Assembly (NCBI RefSeq): GCF_019613795.1
Contig: NZ_CP080429.1
Location: 1,724,501 to 1,788,500, forward strand
DNA length: 64,000 nucleotides
Reading direction: 5' to 3'
From: Flavobacterium litorale
Lineage (GTDB): Bacteria > Bacteroidota > Bacteroidia > Flavobacteriales > Flavobacteriaceae
Shown here: in pieces, positions 35,382 through 48,072 of the stretch
How positions within the stretch are numbered: the stretch's first letter is position 1
Layout of the letters: the number at the start of each line of letters is the position of its first letter
Program-made: the position numbers and the translations under genes
The notes under the pieces: model-generated
Databases searched by the model: none
Seen by the model: the letters and a program-made list of their open reading frames with translations, nothing else
Told to the model about the DNA's origin: nothing

Positions 35382-38300
35382 ATGCGCAAAATAAACAGGC
35401 TATTACTAATTGCCGTATCCCTTTATGGCATACACGTTTCGGCACAACAGTCCAGCATTTATACGCACGACCTTAAAGATTTTGAAAAAGGTGTAGTGCT
35501 CTACAATCAAAAACAATATCAGGCAGCACAAATACTTTTTGAAAAAACAAAGAAACAAAATCAGGATATGGAGGTGCAATCAGACTGTGCCTATTATATT
35601 GCCAATTGCGCCATACGACTTAACCAAATGAATGCGGATATGCTTATGGAGGATTTTGTTGAGGATTACCCTACCAGTACCAAGCAAAATCAGGCGTATA
35701 TAGAGGTAGCAAGTTATTATTTTGGGCAAGGTAAGTACGCGCAAGCCCTAAAATGGTACGAAAAAGTTGATGAGGGCGATATGAGTACTACCGATAAAGA
35801 GCGTTACAATTTCCAGAAAGGATATGGCTATTTTAAAGCGGGCGATAAAAAGCAGGCGAGTAAGTACCTGAATAAAGTTATTAATTCTAAAGAATACGGC
35901 TCGCAGGCAAAATATTATTTGGGTTTTATAGCCTATGAGAGTGATAACTATAAAGATGCTACTGATTATTTTGAGCAGGTAGAAGACCAAGATAGGTACA
36001 AAGAGAAGATGTCCTATTTTCAGGCAGATATGAATTTTAAGTTGGGTAAATTCCAAAAAGCAATTGATTTAGGTAAAGAGCAGTTGGCAAAATCCAGTCC
36101 TGCAGAAAAATCGGAACTGAATAAAATAATAGGAGAGAGTTACTTTAACTTAAAGCAGTATTATGATGCTATACCGTATTTAAAAGAATACAGAGGTAAA
36201 AAAGGGCGTTGGAACAATACCGATTTTTACCAGCTAGGTTATGCTTATTACATGCAAAGCGATTATGAAAGTGCTATTGCCGAGTTTAATAAAATTGTAA
36301 GCGGTAACGATGCTGTAGCACAAAACGCCTACTACCACTTAGGAGAAAGCTATTTAAAAACCGATAAAAAACAGCAGGCACTTAATGCATTTAAAAATGC
36401 ATCTGAAATGGATTTTGATGCTAAAATACAAGAGGATGCTTACCTAAACTACGCTAAATTAAGCTACGAAATTGGTAACCCTTACCAAAGTGTACCTGAG
36501 GTGCTAAATTCCTTTATATCCAAATATCCGCAAACGCCCTTTAAGCAAGAAGTACAAAACCTATTAATCAGTTCGTACATTACCTCTAAAAACTATAAAG
36601 AAGCCCTTACACTTTTAGAAAAAAATAAATCGCCCGAAAATAGATTAGCATACCAAAAAGTAGCTTTTTACAGAGGGATGGAGTTGTACACCGATGGCAA
36701 TTACCAAGCCGCTTACGATTTATTTAAAAAATCGTTGGCAGAGCGACGCGATGCTCGATTTACGGCGCGTGCTACATTCTGGAAAGGCGAAACGGAGTAT
36801 GTGCTAGACCAGTTTAGTGAGGCTTTACTAAGTTTTAAACAATTCATGCAGTTTGCCGAAGCAAAAGGCACACCCGAGTATAAAAACATTAATTACAACA
36901 TAGCGTATACCTATTTTAAACTTAAAGAGTATGAGCAAGCCGCAAAACACTTCCAAACGTATATTGATACCAATAAAAACGACAACGTTCGTTTAAACGA
37001 CGCGTATTTACGTTTGGGCGACAGCCACTTTGTTTCGGGTAAATATTGGCCAGCAATGGAAGCCTACAATAAGGCAATTGATATGAAAGGTATTGATGCC
37101 GATTATGCGTTGTACCAAAAAGCAATTAGTTATGGTTTTGTAGCACGTAATGAAAAAAAGATAGAAGACCTTACCAAATTTGTACAATCGTATCCAAAAT
37201 CCAAGTATGCTGATGATGCACTGTACGAGTTAGGGAATACTTACGTTACCGAGAACAATACAAGCAAAGCCATACAAACATACGATAGGCTTATTACCAA
37301 TTATAAAAATAGCTCGTACGTAAGCAGAGCAATAATGCGTGAAGCATTAATTTATTACAATGCTAAGGAGGACGATAAAGCACTTGCTAAGTTTAAGAAA
37401 GTAGTTGCCGATTTTCCGAATACACCCGAAGCTATGGAAGCCGTATCGACAGCACGATTAATTTATGTAGATAGCGGGCGTACCGATGAGTATGCCGCGT
37501 GGGTAAAAACACTCAATTTTGTTGATGTTAGCGATGCTGATTTGGACAATACTGCTTTTGAGGCTGCTGAAAAGCAATACCTGCAAAACAACACCAAACA
37601 AGCCATATCGTCGTTAAACAGCTACATTGCCAAGTTTCCAAATGGTATTTCATTATTAAAAGCACATTTTTATCTGGCGCAAGCCTATTTTTCTGACGCA
37701 TTAGAAAACAATGCTGTACCGCATTATGAATTTGTAATCTCAAAATCTCGAAATGAGTTTACCGAGCAAGCCTTAGCACGCTTATCGCAAATACATTTAA
37801 AGAATAACGATTACCCCAAAGCCATTCCAGTATTAAAACGACTGGAAACAGAAGCAGAGTACCCGCAAAACGTAACCTTTGCACAGTCCAACTTAATGAA
37901 GAGTTACTACGACCAAAAAGAGTACGCCAATGCTGTAGTATATGCTGAAAAGGTAATGGCAAATGACAAAATTGAGGACAGGATTAAAAGTGATGCCCAA
38001 ATAATAATTGCACGTTCGGCAGTAAAAACAAATAATATGGAAAAAGCCAAAACAGCTTACGCCAAATTATTTACCATTGCTAAAGGCGAACTTGCAGCCG
38101 AAGCCTTGTATTACGATGCTTATTTTAAAAATAAAGACGGAAAGTACGAAGCATCCAACCAATCGGTACAACAACTCTCTAAAGATTACTCGGGGTACAA
38201 ATACTTTGGCGCAAAGGGGCTTATTGTAATGGCTAAAAACTTTTACGGATTAAACGATAGCTTCCAGGCTACTTACATTCTGGAAAGTATCGTTAAAAAC

Positions 38301-38396
38301 TTTACCGATTATCCTGATGTGATAGCAGAGGCACAAACAGAGCTTGATGCCATTAAAGCAGAAGAGGCGAAACGAAACTCATCAATCCAAAATTAA
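35382..38396 (+). CDS. Exported tetratricopeptide repeat protein, 1004 residues
   Basis: The signal peptide (RKINRLLLIAVSLYGIHVSAQ, cut after A-Q) puts the protein in the periplasm or at the outer membrane. The rest, about 980 residues, is a continuous TPR array: YGYFKAGDKKQASKYLNK, YESAIAEFNKI, YEQAAKHFQTYI and many similar units. TPR proteins of this size usually scaffold large assemblies. The gene is 31 bp before an outer-membrane barrel gene on the same strand, and the same order occurs in other flavobacterial genomes as I recall it. A role in an outer-membrane complex is inferred from that pairing. It is not SprE, which is a lipoprotein. Confidence 0.86.
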   Translation: MRKINRLLLIAVSLYGIHVSAQQSSIYTHDLKDFEKGVVLYNQKQYQAAQILFEKTKKQNQDMEVQSDCAYYIANCAIRLNQMNADMLMEDFVEDYPTSTKQNQAYIEVASYYFGQGKYAQALKWYEKVDEGDMSTTDKERYNFQKGYGYFKAGDKKQASKYLNKVINSKEYGSQAKYYLGFIAYESDNYKDATDYFEQVEDQDRYKEKMSYFQADMNFKLGKFQKAIDLGKEQLAKSSPAEKSELNKIIGESYFNLKQYYDAIPYLKEYRGKKGRWNNTDFYQLGYAYYMQSDYESAIAEFNKIVSGNDAVAQNAYYHLGESYLKTDKKQQALNAFKNASEMDFDAKIQEDAYLNYAKLSYEIGNPYQSVPEVLNSFISKYPQTPFKQEVQNLLISSYITSKNYKEALTLLEKNKSPENRLAYQKVAFYRGMELYTDGNYQAAYDLFKKSLAERRDARFTARATFWKGETEYVLDQFSEALLSFKQFMQFAEAKGTPEYKNINYNIAYTYFKLKEYEQAAKHFQTYIDTNKNDNVRLNDAYLRLGDSHFVSGKYWPAMEAYNKAIDMKGIDADYALYQKAISYGFVARNEKKIEDLTKFVQSYPKSKYADDALYELGNTYVTENNTSKAIQTYDRLITNYKNSSYVSRAIMREALIYYNAKEDDKALAKFKKVVADFPNTPEAMEAVSTARLIYVDSGRTDEYAAWVKTLNFVDVSDADLDNTAFEAAEKQYLQNNTKQAISSLNSYIAKFPNGISLLKAHFYLAQAYFSDALENNAVPHYEFVISKSRNEFTEQALARLSQIHLKNNDYPKAIPVLKRLETEAEYPQNVTFAQSNLMKSYYDQKEYANAVVYAEKVMANDKIEDRIKSDAQIIIARSAVKTNNMEKAKTAYAKLFTIAKGELAAEALYYDAYFKNKDGKYEASNQSVQQLSKDYSGYKYFGAKGLIVMAKNFYGLNDSFQATYILESIVKNFTDYPDVIAEAQTELDAIKAEEAKRNSSIQN

Positions 38397-38427
38397 ATTT
38401 AATCCAAGCATCTTATAATTATTGATT

Positions 38428-40179
38428 ATGAAAATCAAATTCAGATATACTATAGCAATACTTGTAACATTAGGAATTTTTCAGGTTACACATGCGCAAA
38501 AGAAAGATGAAAATATAGGTACAGAAGTGGTAAATGTGGTGCGCCCCTATACACCAACGGTATCCGACGCTTTTAAGGTAAAGGAAACCCCTGTAATAGA
38601 GGACGACGAGAATATGCAAAAAGAAGTTATAGAGTACAATATTTTTTCGTTTCCAGTAGCCTCAACCTTTACACCAGCAAAAGGTAAAGCAGCGGGGGTA
38701 GAACGCCCTAAACGCGAAAAGCTGTTTAATAACTATGCCTTGTTAGGTATTGGTAATTATGGTACTATAAATGCCGAACTTTTTGCTACCGAAAACTTAA
38801 ACAGAAACGAATATATAGGCGGTATGTTACGCCACCTATCATCGCAAGGTGGTATTGACGATATTGTATTGGACGACCAGTATTACAACACAGGTATCGA
38901 CCTTACGTACGGTAACAGGCAACAAGGTTACAGCTGGAATGCCGATTTAGGTTACCAAAACCAAACCTATAATTGGTACGGTTTACCTGTAGATTATGTA
39001 ACATTTACCGAAGATGCTGTTAAGGGGATTGATGAAACCCAAACCTACCATACCCTAAACATAGCAGGAGATATTAGTATGAAAGAAAGTGTTTTTGAAG
39101 GAGCTTCGTTACAATTTAAACGTTTTTGGGATGCTTTCGATTCGGCAGAAAACCGATTTATACTCAACCCCTCATTCGACGTGAGTGTGATGAGCGAAAA
39201 AATAAAATTGGATGTTATTGCCGATTATGTAAGTACAACATTCAATAAAGGCTACCTAACCGAGGAGGGGCAAGATTATAGCTACTTTAATTTTGGTGCA
39301 AAACCAAGTATAATATTTCAGCGCGACGATTTATCGGTTAATTTAGGAGCAGCCCTTTTTTACAGTATAGGCGACACCAATGGCGAAAGCGATAGTAACT
39401 TTTATATCTACCCTCAAGTACAAGCCTCATACAAAGTAGTGGGCGACCTTATGGTAGCCTATGCAGGTGCAGAGGGTGAGTTAAGGCAAAACTCTTACGA
39501 ACAATTTGTTATGGAAAACCCATTTGTATCACCAACATTTGGTATAGCCCCAACCGACCAACAGTATGATGTATATGTAGGGTTAAAAGGTAAGTTAGCC
39601 AGTAACGTAGCGTACAACGTTCGTGGTTCGTATATGAATGAAGATAACAGAGCCTTTTTTGTAAATAATATTCTTTCATCTGCTTTTACACCCTCTCAGT
39701 TTGAGGGGTACGAATACGGCAATTCGTTTAATGTAGTGTACAACAAACTAACAACAATTAGTTTCTTTGGGGAGTTAAAAGCCGATTTTTCTAAAACGGT
39801 ACGTGCAGGTATTAACGGTACGTACTACAGTTACGATACCGATTTACAAGAAGCTTGGAATTTACCCGAAATTAAAATAGGAGCTACTTTAGATGTAGAT
39901 ATTACCAAAAAATGGTACGCAGGTGCTAATTTATTTTTTGTGGGCGAAAGAAAAGATATAATCCGAATTTTAGATGCAACGCCAGAAGGTTCTAATGAAG
40001 TTATAACACTTGATAGCTTTTTTGATATTAATGCTAATGTAGGTTATAATTATAACGAGCGCCTTTCAGGGTTTTTAAGGCTCAACAATATAGCAAGCCA
40101 AGACTATCAGCGATGGGTAAATTATCCCGTACAGAGCTTCCAATTTATGCTAGGAGCATCGTACAAGTTTAATTTTTAA
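38428..40179 (+). CDS. TonB-dependent-receptor-like outer-membrane beta-barrel protein
   Basis: 583 residues from an ATG at 38428; a TTG at 38422 would add two residues. The signal peptide (KIKFRYTIAILVTLGIFQVTHAQ) is followed by about 60 residues (EVVNVVRPYTPTVSDAFKVKETP) and then alternating hydrophobic strands with aromatic girdles to a C-terminal strand ending in F (ASYKFNF), the mark of outer-membrane barrels. The canonical plug domain and TonB box of receptors are not evident, and the length is well below a typical receptor (about 750 or more). It is probably a porin-like or plug-less barrel working with the upstream TPR protein. Confidence 0.8.
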   Translation: MKIKFRYTIAILVTLGIFQVTHAQKKDENIGTEVVNVVRPYTPTVSDAFKVKETPVIEDDENMQKEVIEYNIFSFPVASTFTPAKGKAAGVERPKREKLFNNYALLGIGNYGTINAELFATENLNRNEYIGGMLRHLSSQGGIDDIVLDDQYYNTGIDLTYGNRQQGYSWNADLGYQNQTYNWYGLPVDYVTFTEDAVKGIDETQTYHTLNIAGDISMKESVFEGASLQFKRFWDAFDSAENRFILNPSFDVSVMSEKIKLDVIADYVSTTFNKGYLTEEGQDYSYFNFGAKPSIIFQRDDLSVNLGAALFYSIGDTNGESDSNFYIYPQVQASYKVVGDLMVAYAGAEGELRQNSYEQFVMENPFVSPTFGIAPTDQQYDVYVGLKGKLASNVAYNVRGSYMNEDNRAFFVNNILSSAFTPSQFEGYEYGNSFNVVYNKLTTISFFGELKADFSKTVRAGINGTYYSYDTDLQEAWNLPEIKIGATLDVDITKKWYAGANLFFVGERKDIIRILDATPEGSNEVITLDSFFDINANVGYNYNERLSGFLRLNNIASQDYQRWVNYPVQSFQFMLGASYKFNF

Positions 40180-40201
40180 TGTAATTACAAAATAATCTAA
40201 T

Positions 40202-40234
40202 CCTGCAAGGTCTTTAAGTCCTTGTAGGTTTTAT
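40202..40234 (+). terminator. Possible terminator after the barrel gene
   Basis: The arms CCTGCAAGG / CCTTGTAGG flank a 9-base loop and are followed by TTTTAT. The stem has one mismatch and a short T-run, so this is a moderate candidate. The Gre-like gene starts seven bases after it. Confidence 0.5.
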
Positions 40235-40240
40235 AAACTA

Positions 40241-40693
40241 ATGCAAGACCTAAAACAAAAAGTAGTACACTATTATAAGCAGCAAGTACAGGACAGGGAG
40301 GATGCTTTTAGAGATATGATTGCTGCCCTTACCGAAGATGCTAAAAACGATGCCAAAGGCTCAGCAGGCGACAAGCACGAAACAGCCTTATCGATGATGC
40401 ATTTAGAACAGGAAAAACTAAATGCTAAATTAGGTGAAATACTACAACAAAAAGCATTTCTCGAAAAAATAGATGCTAAAATTGTTCATAATAAAATAGC
40501 CATAGGTGGCTTGGTAAAAGCCAATACCATGTACTTGTTTATTAGTCTAGCATTACCCAAAATAACGGTAGATGGGCATACTATAATTGCCCTATCATCA
40601 CAATCGCCATTAGGAAGTAAAGTTATGGGTATGAAAATAGGAGATAGTTTTGAGATTGGTACAACAACATATTGTATTAAAGCTATAGCCTAA
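40241..40693 (+). CDS. GreA/GreB-like protein, small
   Basis: 150 residues. The N-terminal about 75 residues are a helical, charged coiled coil (KQKVVHYYKQQVQDREDAFRDM), and the C-terminal half (about 85-150, ALPKITVDGHTIIALSSQSP, LGSKVMGMKIGDSFEI) resembles the FKBP-like C-terminal domain of GreA and GreB. The coiled-coil tip that in GreA carries the catalytic acidic pair is altered. A Gre-like role is inferred from the C-terminal pattern only, and database labels for homologues may differ. It sits between the barrel gene and gyrB, 188 bp from gyrB. It is not a clear operon with either. Confidence 0.65.
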   Translation: MQDLKQKVVHYYKQQVQDREDAFRDMIAALTEDAKNDAKGSAGDKHETALSMMHLEQEKLNAKLGEILQQKAFLEKIDAKIVHNKIAIGGLVKANTMYLFISLALPKITVDGHTIIALSSQSPLGSKVMGMKIGDSFEIGTTTYCIKAIA

Positions 40694-40836
40694 TTTTTTA
40701 CAATAATTTAAACAGCCTGCTATTATATTTACGTCGAGGCTCGTAATATAATTCAACCTGCATCAATTATTAATAAATTGTTAATAACTCAACCATCAAA
40801 ACAGGTCTAAAAATAGCATTATCCCTTGTGTTTTGT

Positions 40837-40844
40837 TATATTTG
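40837..40844 (+). promoter_or_regulatory. -7 box of the gyrB promoter
   Basis: TATATTTG, an exact match to TAnnTTTG, lies 37 bp before the gyrB start in the 188-bp gap. A weak TTG-type -33 element is possible near 40815-40818 but is not clear. The spacing to the start codon is normal. Confidence 0.5.
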
Positions 40845-40869
40845 TTCGTTAAACTTAAAATTTCGTTAA

Positions 40870-43834
<2,965 letters not shown>

Positions 43835-43870
43835 TAAAAATTAACCAATTTCTTAAAAAGACATTTTAAT

Positions 43871-44806
43871 ATGAAAGTTACAATTGTAGGAGCCGGTAAT
43901 GTAGGAGCTACCTGTGCAGATGTTATATCGTATAGAGGTATTGCTAGCGAAGTCGTTTTACTAGACATTAAAGAGGGTTTTGCCGAAGGTAAAGCTATGG
44001 ATATTATGCAATGTGCTACCACTACTGGTTTTAATACCAGAGTTATAGGGAGTACTAACGATTATACGAAAACAGCAGGTAGTGATGTGGTAGTAATTAC
44101 ATCGGGTATACCAAGAAAGCCAGGCATGACGCGTGAGGAGCTTATAGGTATAAATGCAGGAATTGTAAAATCAGTATCAGATAATGTATTAGAGCACTCA
44201 CCAGAAGCAATTATTGTAGTAGTATCTAATCCAATGGATACCATGACGTATTTAACACTAAAGGCTACAGGATTACCTAAAAATAGAATTATAGGTATGG
44301 GTGGTGCACTAGATAGTTCACGTTTTAAATACTTCCTATCTACAGCTTTGGACAGACCTGCTAATGATGTACAAGGTATGGTTATTGGTGGACATGGCGA
44401 TACTACTATGATACCACTTACAAGACTTGCATCATACAACGGTAGCCCAGTATCTAATTTCCTTGCACAAGATGTGTTGGATAAAGTAGCTGCCGATACT
44501 ATGGTAGGAGGTGCTACACTTACAGGATTACTAGGTACTTCGGCTTGGTATGCTCCAGGAGCATCAGTAGCGTACCTTGTAGACAGTATATTAAACGACC
44601 AAAAGAAAATGATACCTTGCTCTGTGTTACTAGAAGGGGAGTACGGACAAGAAGATATATGTATGGGTGTACCCTGCCTTATTGGTAAAAACGGTATAGA
44701 GGCTATAGTAGATGTTAATCTTGATGATAAAGAGAAGGCATTATTTAGTAAAAGTGCCGACGCTGTACGCAATATGAACGATGCGCTAAAATCAGTATTA
44801 GCGTAA
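43871..44806 (+). CDS. mdh: Malate dehydrogenase
   Basis: 311 residues, the LDH-like bacterial type. GAGNVG (7-12) binds the dinucleotide and D32 selects NAD. Substrate arginines R82 and R88 (PRKPGMTREE) and R151, with D148 and the catalytic H175 (GGHGDTTM), are all present. It interconverts malate and oxaloacetate in the TCA cycle. The ATG at 43871 starts the KVTIVGAGNVGATCADVI strand, as the family requires. A strong terminator follows 21 bp after its stop. Confidence 0.96.
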   Translation: MKVTIVGAGNVGATCADVISYRGIASEVVLLDIKEGFAEGKAMDIMQCATTTGFNTRVIGSTNDYTKTAGSDVVVITSGIPRKPGMTREELIGINAGIVKSVSDNVLEHSPEAIIVVVSNPMDTMTYLTLKATGLPKNRIIGMGGALDSSRFKYFLSTALDRPANDVQGMVIGGHGDTTMIPLTRLASYNGSPVSNFLAQDVLDKVAADTMVGGATLTGLLGTSAWYAPGASVAYLVDSILNDQKKMIPCSVLLEGEYGQEDICMGVPCLIGKNGIEAIVDVNLDDKEKALFSKSADAVRNMNDALKSVLA

Positions 44807-44826
44807 CGCATATAACCAGAAAACTT

Positions 44827-44853
44827 AAGGCTGCCAATGGCAGCCTTTTTTTT
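44827..44853 (+). terminator. Rho-independent terminator of mdh
   Basis: AAGGCTGCC / GGCAGCCTT arms with an AAT loop are followed by eight T, 21 bp after the mdh stop. A strong, single-direction terminator. Confidence 0.92.
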
Positions 44854-44874
44854 AAGATATAATTAGCAAATATA

Positions 44875-44905
44875 TTGTTTAATCTTTGGGTAAATTATAT
44901 ATTTG
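44875..44905 (+). promoter_or_regulatory. secDF promoter (-33 TTG and -7 TATATTTG)
   Basis: TTG at 44875-44877 and TATATTTG at 44898-44905 are separated by 20 bp, the expected Bacteroidota sigma-ABfr arrangement. The box ends 39 bp before the secDF ATG. Confidence 0.6.
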
Positions 44906-44944
44906 CTCGTTTTTAAAAAATGGAATAATTAATTTTTAGTACCA

Positions 44945-47920
44945 ATGCAGAATAAGGGACTCATTAAATTTTTCGCAATTTTACTTGCGCTAGTATGTAT
45001 TTACCAGCTTTCTTTTACATTCGTTTCTAACGGAATACAAGATGATGCGAAAGAATATGCTAATGGCGATGCTAAGGCAGAACGCAGATACTTAGACTCG
45101 ATAAAAGATATAGAAGTTTATCCAGTTTTAGGATATACCTATAGCGAAGTAAGAGATAAGCAAATAAATAAAGGACTTGACCTTGAGGGAGGTATCAACG
45201 TTATTCTAGAAATATCTGTAAAAGATATCATTAAAGGGCTTGCCAATAACTCGTCTAACGCTGTTTTAAACAAATCGTTGGATAGAGCGACTGAGGAAAG
45301 ACAAGGTAATCAGGATTATATAGATGCTTTTTTTATTGCTTTTGATAAAGAGTCTAACGGTAGCGTTAAACTTGCTTCTCCAGAGCTGTTTACCAACAGA
45401 ATAATGGGAGATGATGTTAACATTAAAATGACTGATGAGGAAGTTAAAAATGTTATCAAAAGAAAAGTAAGTGAGTCAATAAATAGTGCCTTCTTAGTAC
45501 TTTCTGAGCGTATTGATAAATTTGGTGTAGTACAACCCAACATCCAACGTTTAGGAGAATCGGGTAGAATATTGGTAGAATTACCAGGTGCTAAAGATAT
45601 AGACCGTGTTAAAAAACTACTACAAAGTACAGCACAATTAGAGTTTTGGGAAGCATACAGAGTAACCGATATGCAAAACTTTTTATTTGCAGCCAACCAA
45701 ACGCTAAAAGAAACAGAAAAAGAAGAAGAAAAAGTTACTACAGATGAGGAGCAACCAGCCTCTGATATTGATGCTTTACTTACCGATGCTGCTGAAGACT
45801 CTACAGCTACTGAAGAGGCTAACAATCCGTTATTTGATAAATTACAAATTGTAGGAGGTCCAGTACTTGGTAAAGTTGCTGTAAAAGATACTGCTAAAAT
45901 TAACAGTTGGTTGCAACGTTCGGATATCCGCTCATTATTAACAGGCGAGCAACGTTTTGCACGTTTTGCTTGGGGTAAAGAGGATGCAAAACGTTCTAAA
46001 GATAGTTTAGACCTTTATGCATTAAAAAGCAACAGACAAAACATACCACAATTAAGCGGAAACGTTATAACAGGGGCAAGAGCTACTTTTGACCAATTGG
46101 GTAAACCATCTGTAGAAATGCAGATGAATACTAAAGGAGCACAAATTTGGGAGAAAATGACAGGAAAAGCATTTTCAGAACAAGGCTATATAGCCATTGT
46201 GCTCGATAATGTAGTATACTCTGCACCAAGTGTTACCACAGGAGCAATTTCTGGAGGAAACTCTGTAATCTCAGGTTCTTTTGATATTTCAGAAACAGAA
46301 GATTTAGCTAACATATTAAGAGCAGGTAAACTTCCTGCCTCTGCTGATATTATACAATCAGAAGTAGTAGGACCATCATTAGGTCAGGAAGCTATTGATA
46401 ACGGTATTAACTCTGCCGTAGTAGGATTATTATTAATCTCACTATGGATGATGATATACTACGGTAAAGCTGGTTTATACGCCAACATTGCACTTATTGT
46501 AAACCTTTTATTACTATTTGGTTTCCTTGCAAGTATAGGTGCTGTACTTACATTACCAGGTATTGCAGGTATTGTACTTACTATGGGTACCGCCGTAGAT
46601 GCCAATATAATTATTTACGAACGGGCGAAAGAAGAATTACGCTCGGGTAAAACAGTAGACGAATCCATTAAAATTGCATTTAGCTGGAAAGGAGCAATGT
46701 CTGCCATTACCGATGCTAACGTTACCACATTCCTAACAGGTTTAGTACTGTTATTATTTGGTACAGGTCCAGTAAAAGGTTTTGCAACTACATTACTTAT
46801 AGGTATTGTTACCTCTTTATTTACAGCCATATTTATAACAAGAATGCTTTTAGATATGGGTAAAAACGAAAGCCTTACCTTCGATACCAAATTATCTAAA
46901 AACTGGTTCAGAAACTTCAACTTTAATTTCATTGCCAAAAGAAAAATTGCCTATGCTGTTTCTGCAGTATTAATAGCACTTAGTTTTGTTTCATTCTTTA
47001 CCAATGGTCTTGACCAAGGTATTGATTTCGTAGGAGGTAGAACATTCCAAGTACGCTTTGAGCAGGAAGCACCTATTGAAGAGATTAAGAGCGATCTTTC
47101 TTCTGAAACGGCTTTTAATAGCGGTGTAGATGTTAAAGTATTTGGAGAATCATCTCAGCTACGTATTACAACAAAGTATAAAGTAGATGAGCACGGTATT
47201 GAAGCCGACCAAGAAGTTAACAGAATAATGTATGATAACCTTAAAAAACATTACACAAACAATATTACATACGACCAATTTGTAAACACTTACGAAGGTA
47301 AAGAAGTAGGTATAATGCAAGCGGCAAAAGTAGGACCTACTATTGCAGACGATATTAAAACCAATTCGTATTGGGCAGTATCAGGCTCGTTAGCTATGGT
47401 ATTCCTGTACCTAATGATAAGTTTTAGAAGATGGCAGTACAGCCTTGGTGCCGTTGCAGCCGTAGCACACGATGTTATTATAGTACTAGGTATCTACTCT
47501 GCATTCTATAAGTTTGCACCATTCCAAATGGAAATGAACCAGCACTTTATTGCAGCCATACTAACCGTTATAGGTTACTCCTTAAATGATACCGTTATTG
47601 TGTTTGATAGGGTACGAGAGTTCCTTGCTAGCAAAATGCCAGGTACATTTAAACAAGTAGTAAATACATCAGTAAATGCTACCATTGCCAGAACAATTAA
47701 TACATCGCTTACGGTAATATTCGTATTATTAATCATGTTTATATTTGGTGGCGAGTCAATACAAGGATTCATATTCGCAATGCTTGTAGGTATCCTAGTA
47801 GGTACATACTCATCACTATTTATTGCAACCCCAATACTAGTAGATACAGTATCGGAAAAAGATAAAGCTAAAATGGAGGAGGAGCGCAACCCACAGGTTG
47901 ATGCTACTGCTACCGAATAA
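44945..47920 (+). CDS. secDF: Fused protein translocase subunit SecDF
   Basis: 991 residues, SecD and SecF in one chain, as usual in Bacteroidota. The first membrane helix (KFFAILLALVCIYQLSFTFV) is followed by the large periplasmic SecD domain, which opens GLDLEGGINVILEIS. The SecD membrane half (about 490-630) carries the conserved MGTAVDANIIIYERAKEE motif, and the SecF half (about 665-975) opens GLDQGIDFVGGRTFQVRF and has GYSLNDTVIVFDRVREF. The protein uses the proton motive force to pull secreted chains through SecYEG and would serve all the signal-peptide proteins here. It lies between two terminators, so it is transcribed alone. Confidence 0.96.
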   Translation: MQNKGLIKFFAILLALVCIYQLSFTFVSNGIQDDAKEYANGDAKAERRYLDSIKDIEVYPVLGYTYSEVRDKQINKGLDLEGGINVILEISVKDIIKGLANNSSNAVLNKSLDRATEERQGNQDYIDAFFIAFDKESNGSVKLASPELFTNRIMGDDVNIKMTDEEVKNVIKRKVSESINSAFLVLSERIDKFGVVQPNIQRLGESGRILVELPGAKDIDRVKKLLQSTAQLEFWEAYRVTDMQNFLFAANQTLKETEKEEEKVTTDEEQPASDIDALLTDAAEDSTATEEANNPLFDKLQIVGGPVLGKVAVKDTAKINSWLQRSDIRSLLTGEQRFARFAWGKEDAKRSKDSLDLYALKSNRQNIPQLSGNVITGARATFDQLGKPSVEMQMNTKGAQIWEKMTGKAFSEQGYIAIVLDNVVYSAPSVTTGAISGGNSVISGSFDISETEDLANILRAGKLPASADIIQSEVVGPSLGQEAIDNGINSAVVGLLLISLWMMIYYGKAGLYANIALIVNLLLLFGFLASIGAVLTLPGIAGIVLTMGTAVDANIIIYERAKEELRSGKTVDESIKIAFSWKGAMSAITDANVTTFLTGLVLLLFGTGPVKGFATTLLIGIVTSLFTAIFITRMLLDMGKNESLTFDTKLSKNWFRNFNFNFIAKRKIAYAVSAVLIALSFVSFFTNGLDQGIDFVGGRTFQVRFEQEAPIEEIKSDLSSETAFNSGVDVKVFGESSQLRITTKYKVDEHGIEADQEVNRIMYDNLKKHYTNNITYDQFVNTYEGKEVGIMQAAKVGPTIADDIKTNSYWAVSGSLAMVFLYLMISFRRWQYSLGAVAAVAHDVIIVLGIYSAFYKFAPFQMEMNQHFIAAILTVIGYSLNDTVIVFDRVREFLASKMPGTFKQVVNTSVNATIARTINTSLTVIFVLLIMFIFGGESIQGFIFAMLVGILVGTYSSLFIATPILVDTVSEKDKAKMEEERNPQVDATATE

Positions 47921-47945
47921 ACAAATAGCACATTACTAAAATTAC

Positions 47946-47978
47946 AAACCTGCTTATTTTTTAAGCAGGTTTTTTTGT
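47946..47978 (+). terminator. Rho-independent terminator of secDF
   Basis: AAACCTGCTTA / TAAGCAGGTTT arms with a T-rich loop are followed by seven T, 26 bp after the secDF stop. Confidence 0.9.
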
Positions 47979-48072
47979 TTATATAGTACTTACTGCATAC
48001 CAATGTGCATAAAAACAATTTTTAAGCTATATTAGCGTTAAATTATAAAACAATTTAAAGTATTATTTTTCT

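Noticed and set aside
44062-44811. Minus-strand open frame antisense to mdh (249 codons)
   Set aside because: mdh is certain and fully conserved on the plus strand. The antisense frame reflects its codon composition only.
45316-45825. Minus-strand open frame inside secDF (169 codons)
   Set aside because: It lies wholly within the strongly conserved secDF frame, and its protein is serine-rich and family-less.
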